From Phlebotomus papatasi (taxonomy: Eukaryota > Arthropoda > Insecta > Diptera > Psychodidae): DNA of 64,000 bases. The position numbers were made by a program, and so were the translations under genes. This document shows positions 11,880 through 20,826 of this stretch, in pieces. The stretch is from assembly GCF_024763615.1 (NCBI RefSeq), contig NC_077222.1:10292001-10356000 (forward strand). Reading direction: 5' to 3'. The notes beneath the pieces were generated by a model, which saw nothing but the letters and a program-made list of their open reading frames with translations, was not told where the DNA came from and searched no databases. Position 1 is the first letter of the stretch. Every line of letters starts with the position of its first letter.

Positions 11880-13300
11880 GGTGACATGGTGTGAAACTAT
11901 TTTGCACATCCGCGATTTACATTTTGTGGAAAAATTTGCGATTTAATAAATAGTAATACTGCATGATACCATTTAGCACATGCGTGATTAAAATTTTGAG
12001 GTAAAATAGAGATTTGATAAATAGTAACATGGCGTAATATTAACACGTCCGTGTTTAACATCTCGCTGCAGTTTAGGGTTTTGTTAAATAGTAATACAGC
12101 GAGATACCATTTAACACGTCCGTGATTAACATTTTGAGGCGATTTAAGGTTTTGTTAAATAGTAACACGGCGTGATACCATTTAACACGTGCGTGATTAA
12201 CATTTTGGGGCAATATAAGGTTTTGTTAAATAGTAACACGGCGTGATACCATTAAACACGTCCGTGATTAACATTTAGTCGCAATATAAGTATTTGTTAA
12301 ATAGGAACACGGTGTGTTCCAATTTAACACGTCCGTGATTAACATTTTGAGGCGATTTAAGGTTTTGTTAAATATTAACACGGCGTGATACCATTTAACA
12401 TGTCCGTGATCAACATTTTGGGGAAATATAAAGATTTGTTAAATAGTAACACGGCGTGATACCATTTAACACGTCCGTGATTAACATTTTGGGGCAATTT
12501 GAGGTTTTATTAAATAGTAGCACGGCGTGATATCATTAAACACGTCCGTGATTAACACCTCGCTGCAATTTAGGGTTTTGTTAAATAGTAACACGGCGTG
12601 ATACCATTTAGCACGTCCGTGATTAACATTTTACGGCAATTTGAGGATTTGTTATTTATTAACACGGCATGATATCATTTAACGCGTCCGTAATTAAAAT
12701 TTTGAGGCAATTTAAGATTTAGTTAAATAGGAGCACGGCGTGATTCTACTTAACACGTCGGTGATTAACATTTTGGTTCAATATAAGGATTTGTTAAATA
12801 TTAACACGGCGTGATGTCGTTGAACGAACACGTCCGTGATTAACATTTTGAGGCAATTTAAGAATTTGTTAAATAGGAACACGGCGTGATACCATTTAAT
12901 ACGTCAGTGATTAACATTTTGGGGCAATATAAGGATTTGTTAAATAGGAACACGGCGTGATACCATTTAATACGTCAGTGATTAACATTTTGAGGCAATA
13001 TAAGGATTTGTTAAATATTAACAGGGCGTGTTTCTATTTAACACGTCGGTAATTAACATTTCGCGGAAATTTGAGGATTTGTTAATAGGACACGGTGTGA
13101 TACCATTTAGCACGTCCGTGATTAATATTTTGGGGCAATTTGTACATTTATTAAAAAGGAACACGGCGTGTTTCTATTTAACACGCCCGTGTTCGAATCT
13201 TGGAGTCAATGTATTTTGTTTTTTGATAAATAGAATCATGCTGTGTTTCTATTTATCACTGACGTGATTTCTTTTATTTGTATCACGGACGTGTTAATAT
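11880..13300. repeat. Tandem array of 71-bp unit, right arm (inverted)
   Basis: Reverse complement of the left-arm unit: AACACGGCGTGATACCATTT then AACACGTCCGTGATTAACAT, at about 71-bp spacing and roughly 20 copies. The outermost copies near 13200-13300 are more diverged. Confidence 0.9.
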
Positions 13301-14154
13301 TTATTACAAATATGTTCATATTTATCACTTTTTAAAATATCACGGAATCACGCCTGTTGGTTGATTTCAATCACGCGTGCTTTTCTCTGAGTGTAAGCAC
13401 TTTTTCGCCATTTGTTTTTAATTGATTTTTAAGAAACAGCAGCTTTCGAAAACCCGCAAAAGTACATTGCACAGTACTTTTCTTATTTATCACCTATATT
13501 AGACAATTATTAGAGTATTTCGAATGATTTTTTGCATTTTTTTGTTTGCGACAAAAATCAATTGACAATTACGTCTGTTTTTTACTTGTAAAATGCTTGG
13601 AAAAATGAGTGACGAAAAGTACTTACACAACCGAAAAAAGTAAGCCCTATTTCACCACATCCGTATTTCTTTATTTTTTTGGAAAACATTATTAAATAAT
13701 GATATTAGAGCGAAGCTTAGTTAATAACAAAGTGACTTTCAGTGAAAAAATATCAAATACTGTACTGCAAAAACATAAAATATTGCAAGACAATTTGTCT
13801 GAGCGTTGACAAGTTTATTAAGAACTCCATATTTTTTTGGTGACTGTTCACCTTGTCGACAATTTCTTCAATTAACTTGCAAATAATCTAGTCGGTGGAG
13901 CACCAGTTATGCTTTTCTGATCCGTTGGACTAGAGGTTACGAAGTAATAGTCATTTCGTAGTTCCATGAGCTCATAATTCCCTGAAAAAGTGATTTTATT
14001 TGTAGGTGGCGAAAAAGTGCTTACTGGCGAAAAAGTACTGACTCTACCCTAGTAGAAAGTTATTTTTTGTAAACTTTTTGGATGAACTTTTATACTTTCA
14101 ACCGACAGTTGAACTTTACGATTTATCATTTGAAGTTTAAAGTATATTTCTTTT

Positions 14155-14357
14155 AGATTCAGATCTTTTGGTGTTTGTCAGAGGTAGCTTTTTTATCAAA
14201 TCGAAAACTAGAATTTTCTCCAGAGCTTTCGACCATTGGTATGGGTCAGCGAGTCAATTAGACCCAAATCAAGGGTCGAAGGCCTTGGAGAACATTTGAG
14301 TTTTTGTTTTGAGAAAAGGAAACTGCCTCTGACGAACACCGGAAGGTCTGAATCTTT
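14155..14357. mobile_element. Palindromic repeat with decayed hammerhead-like core
   Basis: GATTCAGATCTTTTGGTGTT at the left is mirrored by GAACACCGGAAGGTCTGAAT at the right. Inner blocks CTCCAGAGCTTTCGACC and GGTCGAAGGCCTTGGAG also pair. On the minus strand 14260-14221 carries ...GGTCGAAAGCTCTGG, the 3' half of the core seen at 36992 and 41163-41201, but the CTGA-GA half is damaged. A related fragment lies at 62435-62560. Confidence 0.6.
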
Positions 14358-14768
14358 TATTGGTATACGTATGTCGATGGTAGTCGCAACTAGGTAATGA
14401 ATCGTGATTAAAATTTATTGGTATAAGAAAAGAGTTGAGATTCATCAATCCAAATCCTTTATTCCTTGACACACCCAACCCCTACAATCCTCTTTGGTAA
14501 TGAAGGATAGCTTGATCTCAACGACTCCTGTATATGTACCAGGAGAGGAATATAAAGGAGTCGTTACTTGGTCTTCAGTGAATGAGCATTAGTCGCCGAA
14601 AACAGTTCACTTCACTCTCATGAAGTGAAAAATGTGTGGCACCTTCAGTGCTCTAATTTCTCCTTTTTGGAGGTTTTAATATAAATTAGGTGAGCCCCAT
14701 CGCGAATTACAAGATCACGTTTGTTATTTTGAAAGACTATTTCTTGTCTTTCGGTCTCTACGATCTCT
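14358..14768. other. No gene seen
   Basis: Contains near 14515-14570 a short inverted repeat (AACGACTCCTGTATATGTACC / GGAGAGGAATATAAAGGAGTCGTT). No coding signal. Confidence 0.4.
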
Positions 14769-14781
14769 AATAATAATAACA

Positions 14782-14833
<52 letters not shown>
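14769..14833. repeat. (TAA)n microsatellite
   Basis: About 20 TAA/AAT triplets with two interruptions (AACAG near 14779 and AACAAT at the end). The poly-leucine frame on the minus strand is this microsatellite read as codons. Confidence 0.95.
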
Positions 14834-15039
14834 TAGATGAGCAGAAGGCCAAAAGTCGTTACTATATGGCGAAATTTAGTAGTTAAAGGCTTTGAAGCTT
14901 CGTATTACTTAAGTTTCGTATCCTTCGATTTTATCTATGGTCTTTCATGATTCTGTTTGATGTCAAATAATTTTAATAGCTAATCCTATACCTCGCATTT
15001 CCTAAAAAGGGCCTTGACTCCAATTTATGCTAATACAGA

Positions 15040-15195
15040 AAAGAAAACATAAAGTACGAAGCTTTAGCTCTCCCCTGGTTATCTATTAATAGTTGAATTG
15101 AAGAAAAAGTATTTGAAAAGTTCTGTCAAAAATTCTTACAATAGCTGAGAAAATACTAATTATCCAAAATCTAAAATGGAAGTCCTCCAACTCAA
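15040..15195. repeat. Dispersed repeat shared with 20150-20335
   Basis: TACGAAGCTTTAGCTCTCCCCTGG, then TTGAAAAGTTCTGTCAAAAATT, GCTGAGAAAATA and ATCCAAAATCTAAAATGG follow the same order as TACGAAGCTTTCGTC...CCCCTGG, TTGAAAAGTTCTTTCAAAAATT, ACTGAGAAATTTA and ATCCGAAACCTAAGGAG near 20.2 kb. Same orientation, diverged; element type unknown. Confidence 0.6.
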
Positions 15196-15748
15196 AATCG
15201 AATTTGTTAATGAAACTTTGTGTTCGTATACCTCCTATTTCGTACTCAAGAGATTCATTGATGATAGATACAGAATTCAAAAAATTGTTTTTCGCCTTTT
15301 ACGGCAAGATCTAAGCCAAAAGTTACATTTTTCAGGCGTTTAAGTCGTAAAGGTCTAGAATTAGTGTGTAAGAAGGTTAATCATCCACCATGAGGCGATC
15401 CAGGAAATAAACTTTTCCTACCAACTCGCTCACTCTCCTCCAGAAACATTTTAAGACATACCAAGATTGAGACGAGCGAATACACTTTTGTACCTGTTTT
15501 GTAATCATTTCATTGATACATGATAATAACTTTGAAATATTACTTAATTTCATTTCTAGGTTATAGATAATAAAGGTAATTACCCCTGAAAGATGTCTCT
15601 TTCTCAATGTGCTCTATTACAATCTCTGATATCCTAAAAATACATGTTTCTGGAGGAAAAGGACAGCAATGAGGAGGGAATTAATATCATTATTTTAGCA
15701 TCTTGGGGCAACTTAAAAGAGATGGAGTCCGAAAACGTCCCAAATCTC
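15196..15748. other. No gene seen
   Basis: A 76-codon minus-strand frame at 15377-15607 has no recognisable domain. No repeat ends found. Confidence 0.4.
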
Positions 15749-15971
15749 TAGGGGAAAGCGCGCTACCTTCGGACGATTTATGCTTCGCACAAATCATTTT
15801 TTTTTCAAGGTGTTTTAAATGAATTTGGCCCATTATAATATTATATTTTAATAGCTAATCCAACGTCTCAAATTTTCAGAAAAGAGCTATTGGTGAAATC
15901 CATAAGGAACATAGAGAAAAAATTTAATTGTTCGAAACTTCAGTCGTTCGAAAGTATCGCGCTTTCCCCTA
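15749..15971. mobile_element. TA-flanked MITE, GGGGAAAGCGCGCTACCTTCG ends (copy 1)
   Basis: TAGGGGAAAGCGCGCTACC at 15749 and its near complement ending GCGCTTTCCCCTA at 15971; the subterminal CTTCGGACGA/TCGTTCGAAAG pair matches. TA is at both ends. Copies: 16542-16720 and 62935-63309. Confidence 0.85.
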
Positions 15972-16541
15972 GATATCGCTATTTAGAATATAACCCCGAA
16001 AATACATTTTTTCCCTTTTTGATCATGTCGTATAAGGTGAACAATTTTTTTTTCAAATTCTGGGTCTAATATCAATGGCTAAGTTTTATAAAAAAAACAA
16101 TTTTTATTTGAAATACTTTAATTCTGAGAAGAGGAATTAGGAAAATTATTTTCATAAAGACTGCGTAATTCTTACAAGAAACTCTACCTTTATTCGTCAA
16201 TTTCACGAGAAAAAACTTCGTAATTTATAAATTATTCTTAAATAAAATTCATTTTGCTATTAAAACTGGCTCAATAGGAATTCATATTAATAACGTTCAT
16301 AAATTGGTTATTGTTTAATTAATTTGTCCTGCGTATGGTAATTTAGTGAACCTCAAATGGTGTAAAAGGCTATTATATATCATTGGATTTTCTGAACTCT
16401 AATAATATCAATGGTTCTTTTGTTATTGAACTGGTATTATTATTTGGAAACCTTTTATGGTGTCAATTTGCCGGAAATTCCTATTAAAATTAACATTTTT
16501 CATCAGTCAATTTATTGGTAGTTTGGGCAGTAAAAAGGATG
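15972..16541. other. AT-rich DNA, no gene seen
   Basis: Contains T- and A-rich runs and short TTATTGG/ATAAATT motifs, with no ORF or repeat structure supported. Confidence 0.45.
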
Positions 16542-16720
16542 TAGGGGAAAGCTCGCTGCCTTCGGATGACTGAAAATTCGGACAACTCAATTTTTTGTCT
16601 ATGTTTTTAGTGGATTTGACCTAGGGTCTTTTTAGGAAATTTAAGGTATTGAATTAGCTATTAAATTATAATATTATGAGTCATTCGTTGAGTCGTCCGA
16701 AGGTAGCATGCTTTCCCCTA
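16542..16720. mobile_element. TA-flanked MITE, GGGGAAAGCGCGCTACCTTCG family (copy 2)
   Basis: TAGGGGAAAGCTCGCTGCCTT at 16542 and AAGGTAGCATGCTTTCCCCTA ending at 16720; CTTCGGATGA and TCGTCCGAAG also pair. Shorter than copy 1 (179 against 223 bp) because of interior deletion. The internal TAGCTATTAAATTATAATATTA block matches the complement of copy 1's interior. Confidence 0.85.
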
Positions 16721-18300
16721 TTGACATTGTTTTCATTGCTAGAAGTTCGTTGAAGAGTTATATTTGGAAATTTGCATGAATTTGAATGTGTCAACATTTG
16801 AATAATGCAGAAAGCTTAAAGCAAATCGTCAAAATTCAACTCTATCTGCATCTACAACACTTTTGTGTTTATGGTGGTTCTCTCTGGAAATCCAATCATC
16901 GTCTTATCTTGTCCATCATAAATCCCAACAATCGTACAACGAATGGCAAATAAATCATGAATTCTAATTAGAATTTCTATGTATCTCTTTCTATGCATTG
17001 AGTTGTTAAATGCCAGTAGTTTGCCATCTCTCAGCAATTTCTCTTTTTTTTCCCTTGATAGTTACAAGCCAGAGAAATACATCATTTCATTTCATTCGAC
17101 CCATCAAATGTCCGTTTTATGCTGTGCTCTCCATCGTGATTTGGTTTGGGTTGAAAGCCACAAATGGGAAATTTGTAAACCGCCAGAAACAGCAAAATAT
17201 TGGACGTATGGACTCATATTTGCTCACCATCCCTCGACAAATGATAAAGCTATTCGCAAGGGGTTGAATGTGCACAAATGGTCAAGGGTTGATGTTTGAA
17301 CTAACTGCAAGTGACATAAATTTAAATGCAACGATTTCAAAAGCTGGGAAAACTCCAAAAGTGCATTCACACGACACAGATATCACATTAAATTTCCTAT
17401 TTATTTATGCATACCATTAAAAATTCAATTCTGTCACCCTGTATTTAAGAACAAATAATTATCTTTGTCAAGTGGGAAATTCTACAGCTATCAGGCAATT
17501 TGCCATCAAAGCTGCGAAAACCCGTGGGAAATTGTTCAAAATGTGTCATGGCCTGGAAGACAGTGTTGCCGCAGAAAGATTCATCAAAGCTCCGGGAAAG
17601 CTCTACCAAAGTAATGAGATTCAGCAAGAAGAGCTTTCATAATTAATTGCATCCGGCGTGGAAATGTCCCATTCCCAAATGCAGGGCAACTGTTGGCGAA
17701 ATAGCAAAATCCATGTCAAATCAATTTTGGGCTGGTATGGTGAATTTCTTGATTCGTTCCGATTGGATCGAAATTAAACTCGTATTGTTTGAAATTGAAC
17801 GTGGACTTTAATTAATTCTACCACAATTTCCTGACCACACTTCGGGACCCTCCTTTGTCCTATATATAGGATGTATTTTCTACAATTATTGACACTGTAG
17901 ATTGGGGACGACTTTCACAATTTATCCTGTTTGCTCAATCTTGAATTTTCATCTATTCCGGAATCCCCTTGAAGGTTTGGGTCATGAGAGTATTTTATGA
18001 CCAAGGGTTTTTAATAGGGACCAATCCACAAATGAGACCAAATTTCGGACGTATGTTTTATTTAATAAAGTAAGAATTTTATTAACTGTTTTTAACTATT
18101 ATAAAGGTGTATTCTTAAAAGCATTATTTATAATAATAGAGAAATTTTCATACAGCCCAGTAGGGTGATGACGTTCATTATAAATTTAGGTCCTATTTAG
18201 TAAATTCCCAAGAGAAATAATAAATTTTAGGACACCCGTATTTTGAAACCTGAGGCGGTATTGTGAATTTAAAAAATTGTTTCTAATTATAAATCGTATA
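16721..18300. other. 1.6 kb of mostly unique DNA, no supported gene
   Basis: Less AT-rich than its surroundings in 16950-17700. Overlapping frames of 60-106 codons on both strands carry no recognised domain, and the 106- and 85-codon plus-strand frames overlap out of phase, so neither is supported. If a conserved non-coding element or an unrecognised small exon exists in the left third of the window, this is a candidate place. Confidence 0.4.
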
Positions 18301-18302
18301 TA

Positions 18303-18580
18303 CACTGAGAAAAATCCGAAAAAGTTAAAATTACATTCCGGAAATGTTAATTTTACCCTGCAGTATTGATCCAAAATCGGTGTAAATATTACTCTTTTTA
18401 GGTGTATTAGGGATTAAGGTTACCCTTTTTCATGTTAATTTTATCCTTGAAAAGGTGTAAAATTAACAGTAAAAAATATTGATATATTTTTACACCTAAA
18501 AAGTGTTAAAGTTACGAAGAAAAAAAGTTAATCGCACCCTCTTTTTTTCTCGTTTTTTTTCTCGTTTTTTTTCTCGGTAG
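18303..18580. mobile_element. CACTGAGA-TIR MITE (copy 1)
   Basis: Starts CACTGAGAAAAATCCGAAAA after TA and contains the ordered blocks ATTCCGGAAATGTTAATTTT, GGTGTAAAATTAAC and TTACACCTAAAAAGTGTTAA seen in the copies at 57018-57270 and 58270-58522. The right end, where others read TTTCTCAGTG, has a threefold duplication of a TTTTTTTCTCG motif (18541-18576). Confidence 0.85.
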
Positions 18581-18601
18581 TAAAGGAATACAATTACAGG
18601 T

Positions 18602-18754
18602 TTAACCCTTTAAGGACGATAGGGACACCGGTGTTCAAAAATGTTTTTCCCTAAAGTTTTATAAAGCTATGTTGTGCTCTAAGAAGTCAGAAAAAGTGAT
18701 TTTTGATTTTTTCTGACCCCCAATTTTTTGACCTTCTCGTCCTTAAAGGGTTAA
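18602..18754. mobile_element. piggyBac-like MITE with TTAA duplication
   Basis: A 145-bp element (18606-18750) flanked by TTAA on both sides (18602-18605, 18751-18754). TIRs are CCCTTTAAGGACGA and TCGTCCTTAAAGGG, exact complements over 14 bp. TTAA duplications with CCC/GGG ends are characteristic of piggyBac transposons. No coding capacity. Confidence 0.88.
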
Positions 18755-18873
18755 AGACAGGCCAGTCCTATAGATAAATTTCTGCAAAATGAACCTCAAA
18801 TATAAGCCACGCCTTTTTATTAAAATTTCTATACTGTTTGGAAAAGAAAAATTAAATCCATGCTACTTAAACT

Positions 18874-18960
18874 TAGAGGGAAGTGGGGCATCTTTGCATT
18901 GAGGCAGCTCTGAAATTGGTCTTTTTTATCCTATTTTAAATGGAATTAATAAATCATTCA
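18874..18960. mobile_element. Half copy of GGGGGAAGTGGGGC MITE
   Basis: TTAGAGGGAAGTGGGGCATCTT and the following TTAAATGGAATTAAT and CAGCTAAA match the left half of the TA-flanked MITE at 24470-24672. No right end follows. Confidence 0.6.
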
Positions 18961-19876
18961 GCTAAACTATTTTAATTTCTTATCAGTCAATATTTTTTGA
19001 GAAGATTCTTAAAAACCAATAAACCTGTCTTGTCCAGTATCCATCGGGTACGTAGCAGATGGCGAACAGAAAATAGGTGTACTTGATCCTAGAACCGGCT
19101 AAACTGTGTTTGAAAAAAGCTACATGCACGTATGTATCGGCATTCTCGCGTCTACGAGAAGTCCTTAGAGAATACTTAAACGCCGACGACCCCAAACCCC
19201 GTGTCTTCTTGTTAAGGAAGCCAATGACTTCAACCTCGCACTCTGTTTCCCAGTATTCTGCTTGCAAAAAAAAAAAAACAGAAAAGAGCCTCGGATGACG
19301 AATGTATTGCACCCATTGCACCGCAAAATGACCTCCGCGAGATTATGGACAAACTGTTGCTTAACGGCTGATTCCTTAGTCGGGAGGCATCAGAGTGACA
19401 AACGAGACCCTAGGTCTAGATTGGCATCAAAGGTGAAATTTTCGAAAGTACCAGTCTGGTTAATGATTACTATGTGTCTTTTATTTGTCGACTGCCTGGT
19501 TATTCGGAAATTTATCCATGGCCAAAACCAATTACCTCGTACAAAATTTCATTTTGTATTCATCCGAGATAATTTCCCTTCTTTTAAGAAGTGAGGTAAA
19601 ATTATCTTTATAAAATATATTAATCCGTAACAATTCGTGAATTTTCACTCAGCTTTGTCGAGCCTTCAACAACGACATGGCATTTCAATATGATTGCACC
19701 TTCCTGAAGTGGCGCAGGGTCGACAGGAGTAAGCTGTTAACCTAGGTATCCTCGATTCGCGACCCTAATTGGAACAAATGGTTATGAAAATTAATGAATG
19801 AAAAACAATAAAATTGGTTGCTATTTAGGATTTTGAGATCTTCAAAAACTGGAATAAACCTCTAGTCTGAAGACCG
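18961..19876. mobile_element. Short TTCAGACC-family repeat split by a 0.78-kb insertion
   Basis: 18961-19023 and 19801-19876 match consecutive parts of the repeat at 38321-38530 (TTTAATTTCTTATCA ... AAAACCAATAAA, then ATAAAATTGGTTGCTATTT ... AACCTCTAGTCTGAAG). The junctions carry AAAAACCAATAAA (19011-19023) and AAAAACAATAAA (19801-19812), plausibly a 12-13 bp target duplication of an insertion at 19024-19800. Confidence 0.55.
19024..19800. other. GC-richer insert of unknown origin
   Basis: Clearly richer in G+C than its surroundings and not self-complementary. It holds a 112-codon minus frame (18983-19321) and a 110-codon plus frame (19262-19594), neither with a domain I recognise. The apparent 12-13 bp flanking duplication suggests a truncated retroelement or a processed fragment. 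Function not assigned. Confidence 0.4.
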
Positions 19877-19881
19877 CTTTA

Positions 19882-20100
19882 CTATTCAAATCCATTTCTG
19901 ATTCGTTTATAAGCCACTGCAGTGTCATTGCGGTCATTGCCTTCTGGGTCTCTATCATCGTATTTGTAAGTTAGAGAACCGAGAGAGTCAATCCGGCCTA
20001 GAACGTTGAGAAGCAGGACGTGTAGGCTTAGGTCTCGGGAAATCTGTTTAGGTGCTAAAGGGTGGCTAGATGCCTTAAGAAAGTCCATTCCGTCCCAATC
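19882..20100 (-). pseudogene. Unassigned coding-like fragment
   Basis: A minus-strand frame of 68 codons (19882-20088) has balanced composition and no low-complexity runs (contains GRIDSLGSLTYKYDDRD), unlike most frames here. It has no start context, splice signals or neighbouring exon that I can defend. It may be a relic of a transposon ORF or a lone exon. I do not recognise the protein. Confidence 0.25.
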
Positions 20101-20144
20101 CTTCCAATATAAAAAATCGCGACCGGTAGTTTTTTTCTGTTTAG

Positions 20145-20425
20145 CAATATAGGAAATGAAATAAGAAGTACGAAGCTTTCGTCACTTGAATCTTCACAGC
20201 CTTCCCCTGGATATCCGCTAATAGAAGAACTGCAGAAAAAGGATTTGAAAAGTTCTTTCAAAAATTTGTTGATTAACTGAGAAATTTAGATTATGAATAT
20301 CCGAAACCTAAGGAGAAGAATTAGGAGGACCACTTACTTAAAAATTACCGCAGATTCGGATGACTTTGCACCCCTGCTTTATACAAGCTTTACTTTAATT
20401 TTGACTCTTAAAGATGGTGAGAGTG
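20145..20425. repeat. Dispersed repeat (partner at 15040) plus TACCG-family fragment
   Basis: 20145-20335 repeats the 15040-15195 segment in the same orientation. 20345-20425 (TTACCGCAGATTCGGATGAC, then CAAGCTTTACTTTAATTTTGAC) matches the arm seen at 4791-4860. Confidence 0.5.
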
Positions 20426-20489
20426 TTAAACAGACTTCCGTTCGCTTGGTACGTAAATCCCAAGAAATTTTGTGTTTGTGCATAGAGAG

Positions 20490-20645
20490 GAGACCACCAG
20501 AACTAGTGATTCCCAACCCATAAATTTAACCCAAATAGAGACAGGTAAATATTCCTGCCTCCACCTAGGCTTGAACAGGGGCCTTTCGCCGTTAAGGCGA
20601 ATGGTCTACCAACTGGGCTATGGGGCCACCGGCTCTGATCGTCTC
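20490..20645 (-). mobile_element. tRNA-derived SINE (or tRNA-like relic), minus strand
   Basis: Read on the minus strand, 20632-20560 is tRNA-like: A-box TAGCCCAGTTGG, an anticodon arm TTCGCCTTAACGGCGAA, and a B-box-like TGTTCAAGCC. One base is missing from the T-stem (CCTGTTCAAGCC), the D-stem is mismatched and the acceptor stem pairs at about 5 of 7 positions, so it is not a working tRNA. Internal pol III promoter boxes followed by unrelated sequence fit a SINE head. The 3' limit is uncertain and no target duplication was found. Confidence 0.55.
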
Positions 20646-20711
20646 CGCCACTGATCTCAACCAATTGTCATGTGCACTTCAGCTCGTTTTCGACTCACTA
20701 CGAACGTTAAG

Positions 20712-20826
20712 AAAAGGTATCATGCTAACTAATATTTAATAGAAATGTAGAAATCTCCTAGGAAAAATGAAAGAAAATTCACATTAATGGAAGGCATGAA
20801 AGTTCGTAGAGAGAGTTCTTTCCCCT
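20712..20826. mobile_element. Right-arm fragment of GGGGAAAGTACTCTT MITE
   Basis: AACTAATATTTAATAGAAATG through CTAGGAAAAATGAAAGAAAATT, GGAAGGCATGAAAG and AGAGAGTTCTTTCCCCT matches the right half of the element at 5279-5496. Confidence 0.7.

Larger units (their letters stand above)
9572..13393. mobile_element. Giant 3.8-kb foldback element built of inverted 71-bp arrays
   Basis: Ends are CACTCAGAGAAAA (9572) and TTTTCTCTGAGTG (13393), flanked by TA at 9570-9571 and 13394-13395. The left arm holds about 20 tandem copies of a 71-bp unit; the right arm holds about 20 copies of the reverse complement; the turn is near 11815-11870. Each unit contains near-palindromes CACGGACGTG and CACGCCGTG. Long inverted arms of tandem subrepeats are known from Drosophila foldback (FB) elements. 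The several 65-70 codon frames inside are repeats translated in series. No transposase frame is present. Confidence 0.85.
9359..14051. mobile_element. Outer TA-flanked element carrying a nested giant foldback
   Basis: TAGGGTAGAGTAAGCCC at 9359 and its complement ACTCTACCCTA ending at 14051 define ends with TA at both sides. Subterminal AGTACTTTTCGCCAC-like motifs occur on the left (9551-9565) and complementary GGCGAAAAAGTGCTTACT on the right (14008-14025). Without the nested 9572-13393 insertion the host would be about 0.87 kb. Ends resemble those at 3907 and 55288. Confidence 0.75.

Noticed and set aside
9957..13393. CRISPR array
   Set aside because: The 71-bp units are contiguous, lack unique spacers and reverse orientation at the centre. 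It is a foldback tandem repeat.
14645..14833. Poly-leucine protein on the minus strand
   Set aside because: Translation of the (TAA)n microsatellite.
17870..17882. TATATATAGG as a core promoter TATA box
   Set aside because: No transcription unit follows; such strings are expected in AT-rich DNA.
20560..20632. Functional tRNA-Leu(TAA)
   Set aside because: The D-stem and acceptor stem are mismatched, one base is missing in the T-stem, and the long variable arm of tRNA-Leu is absent. It fits a tRNA-derived SINE head better.
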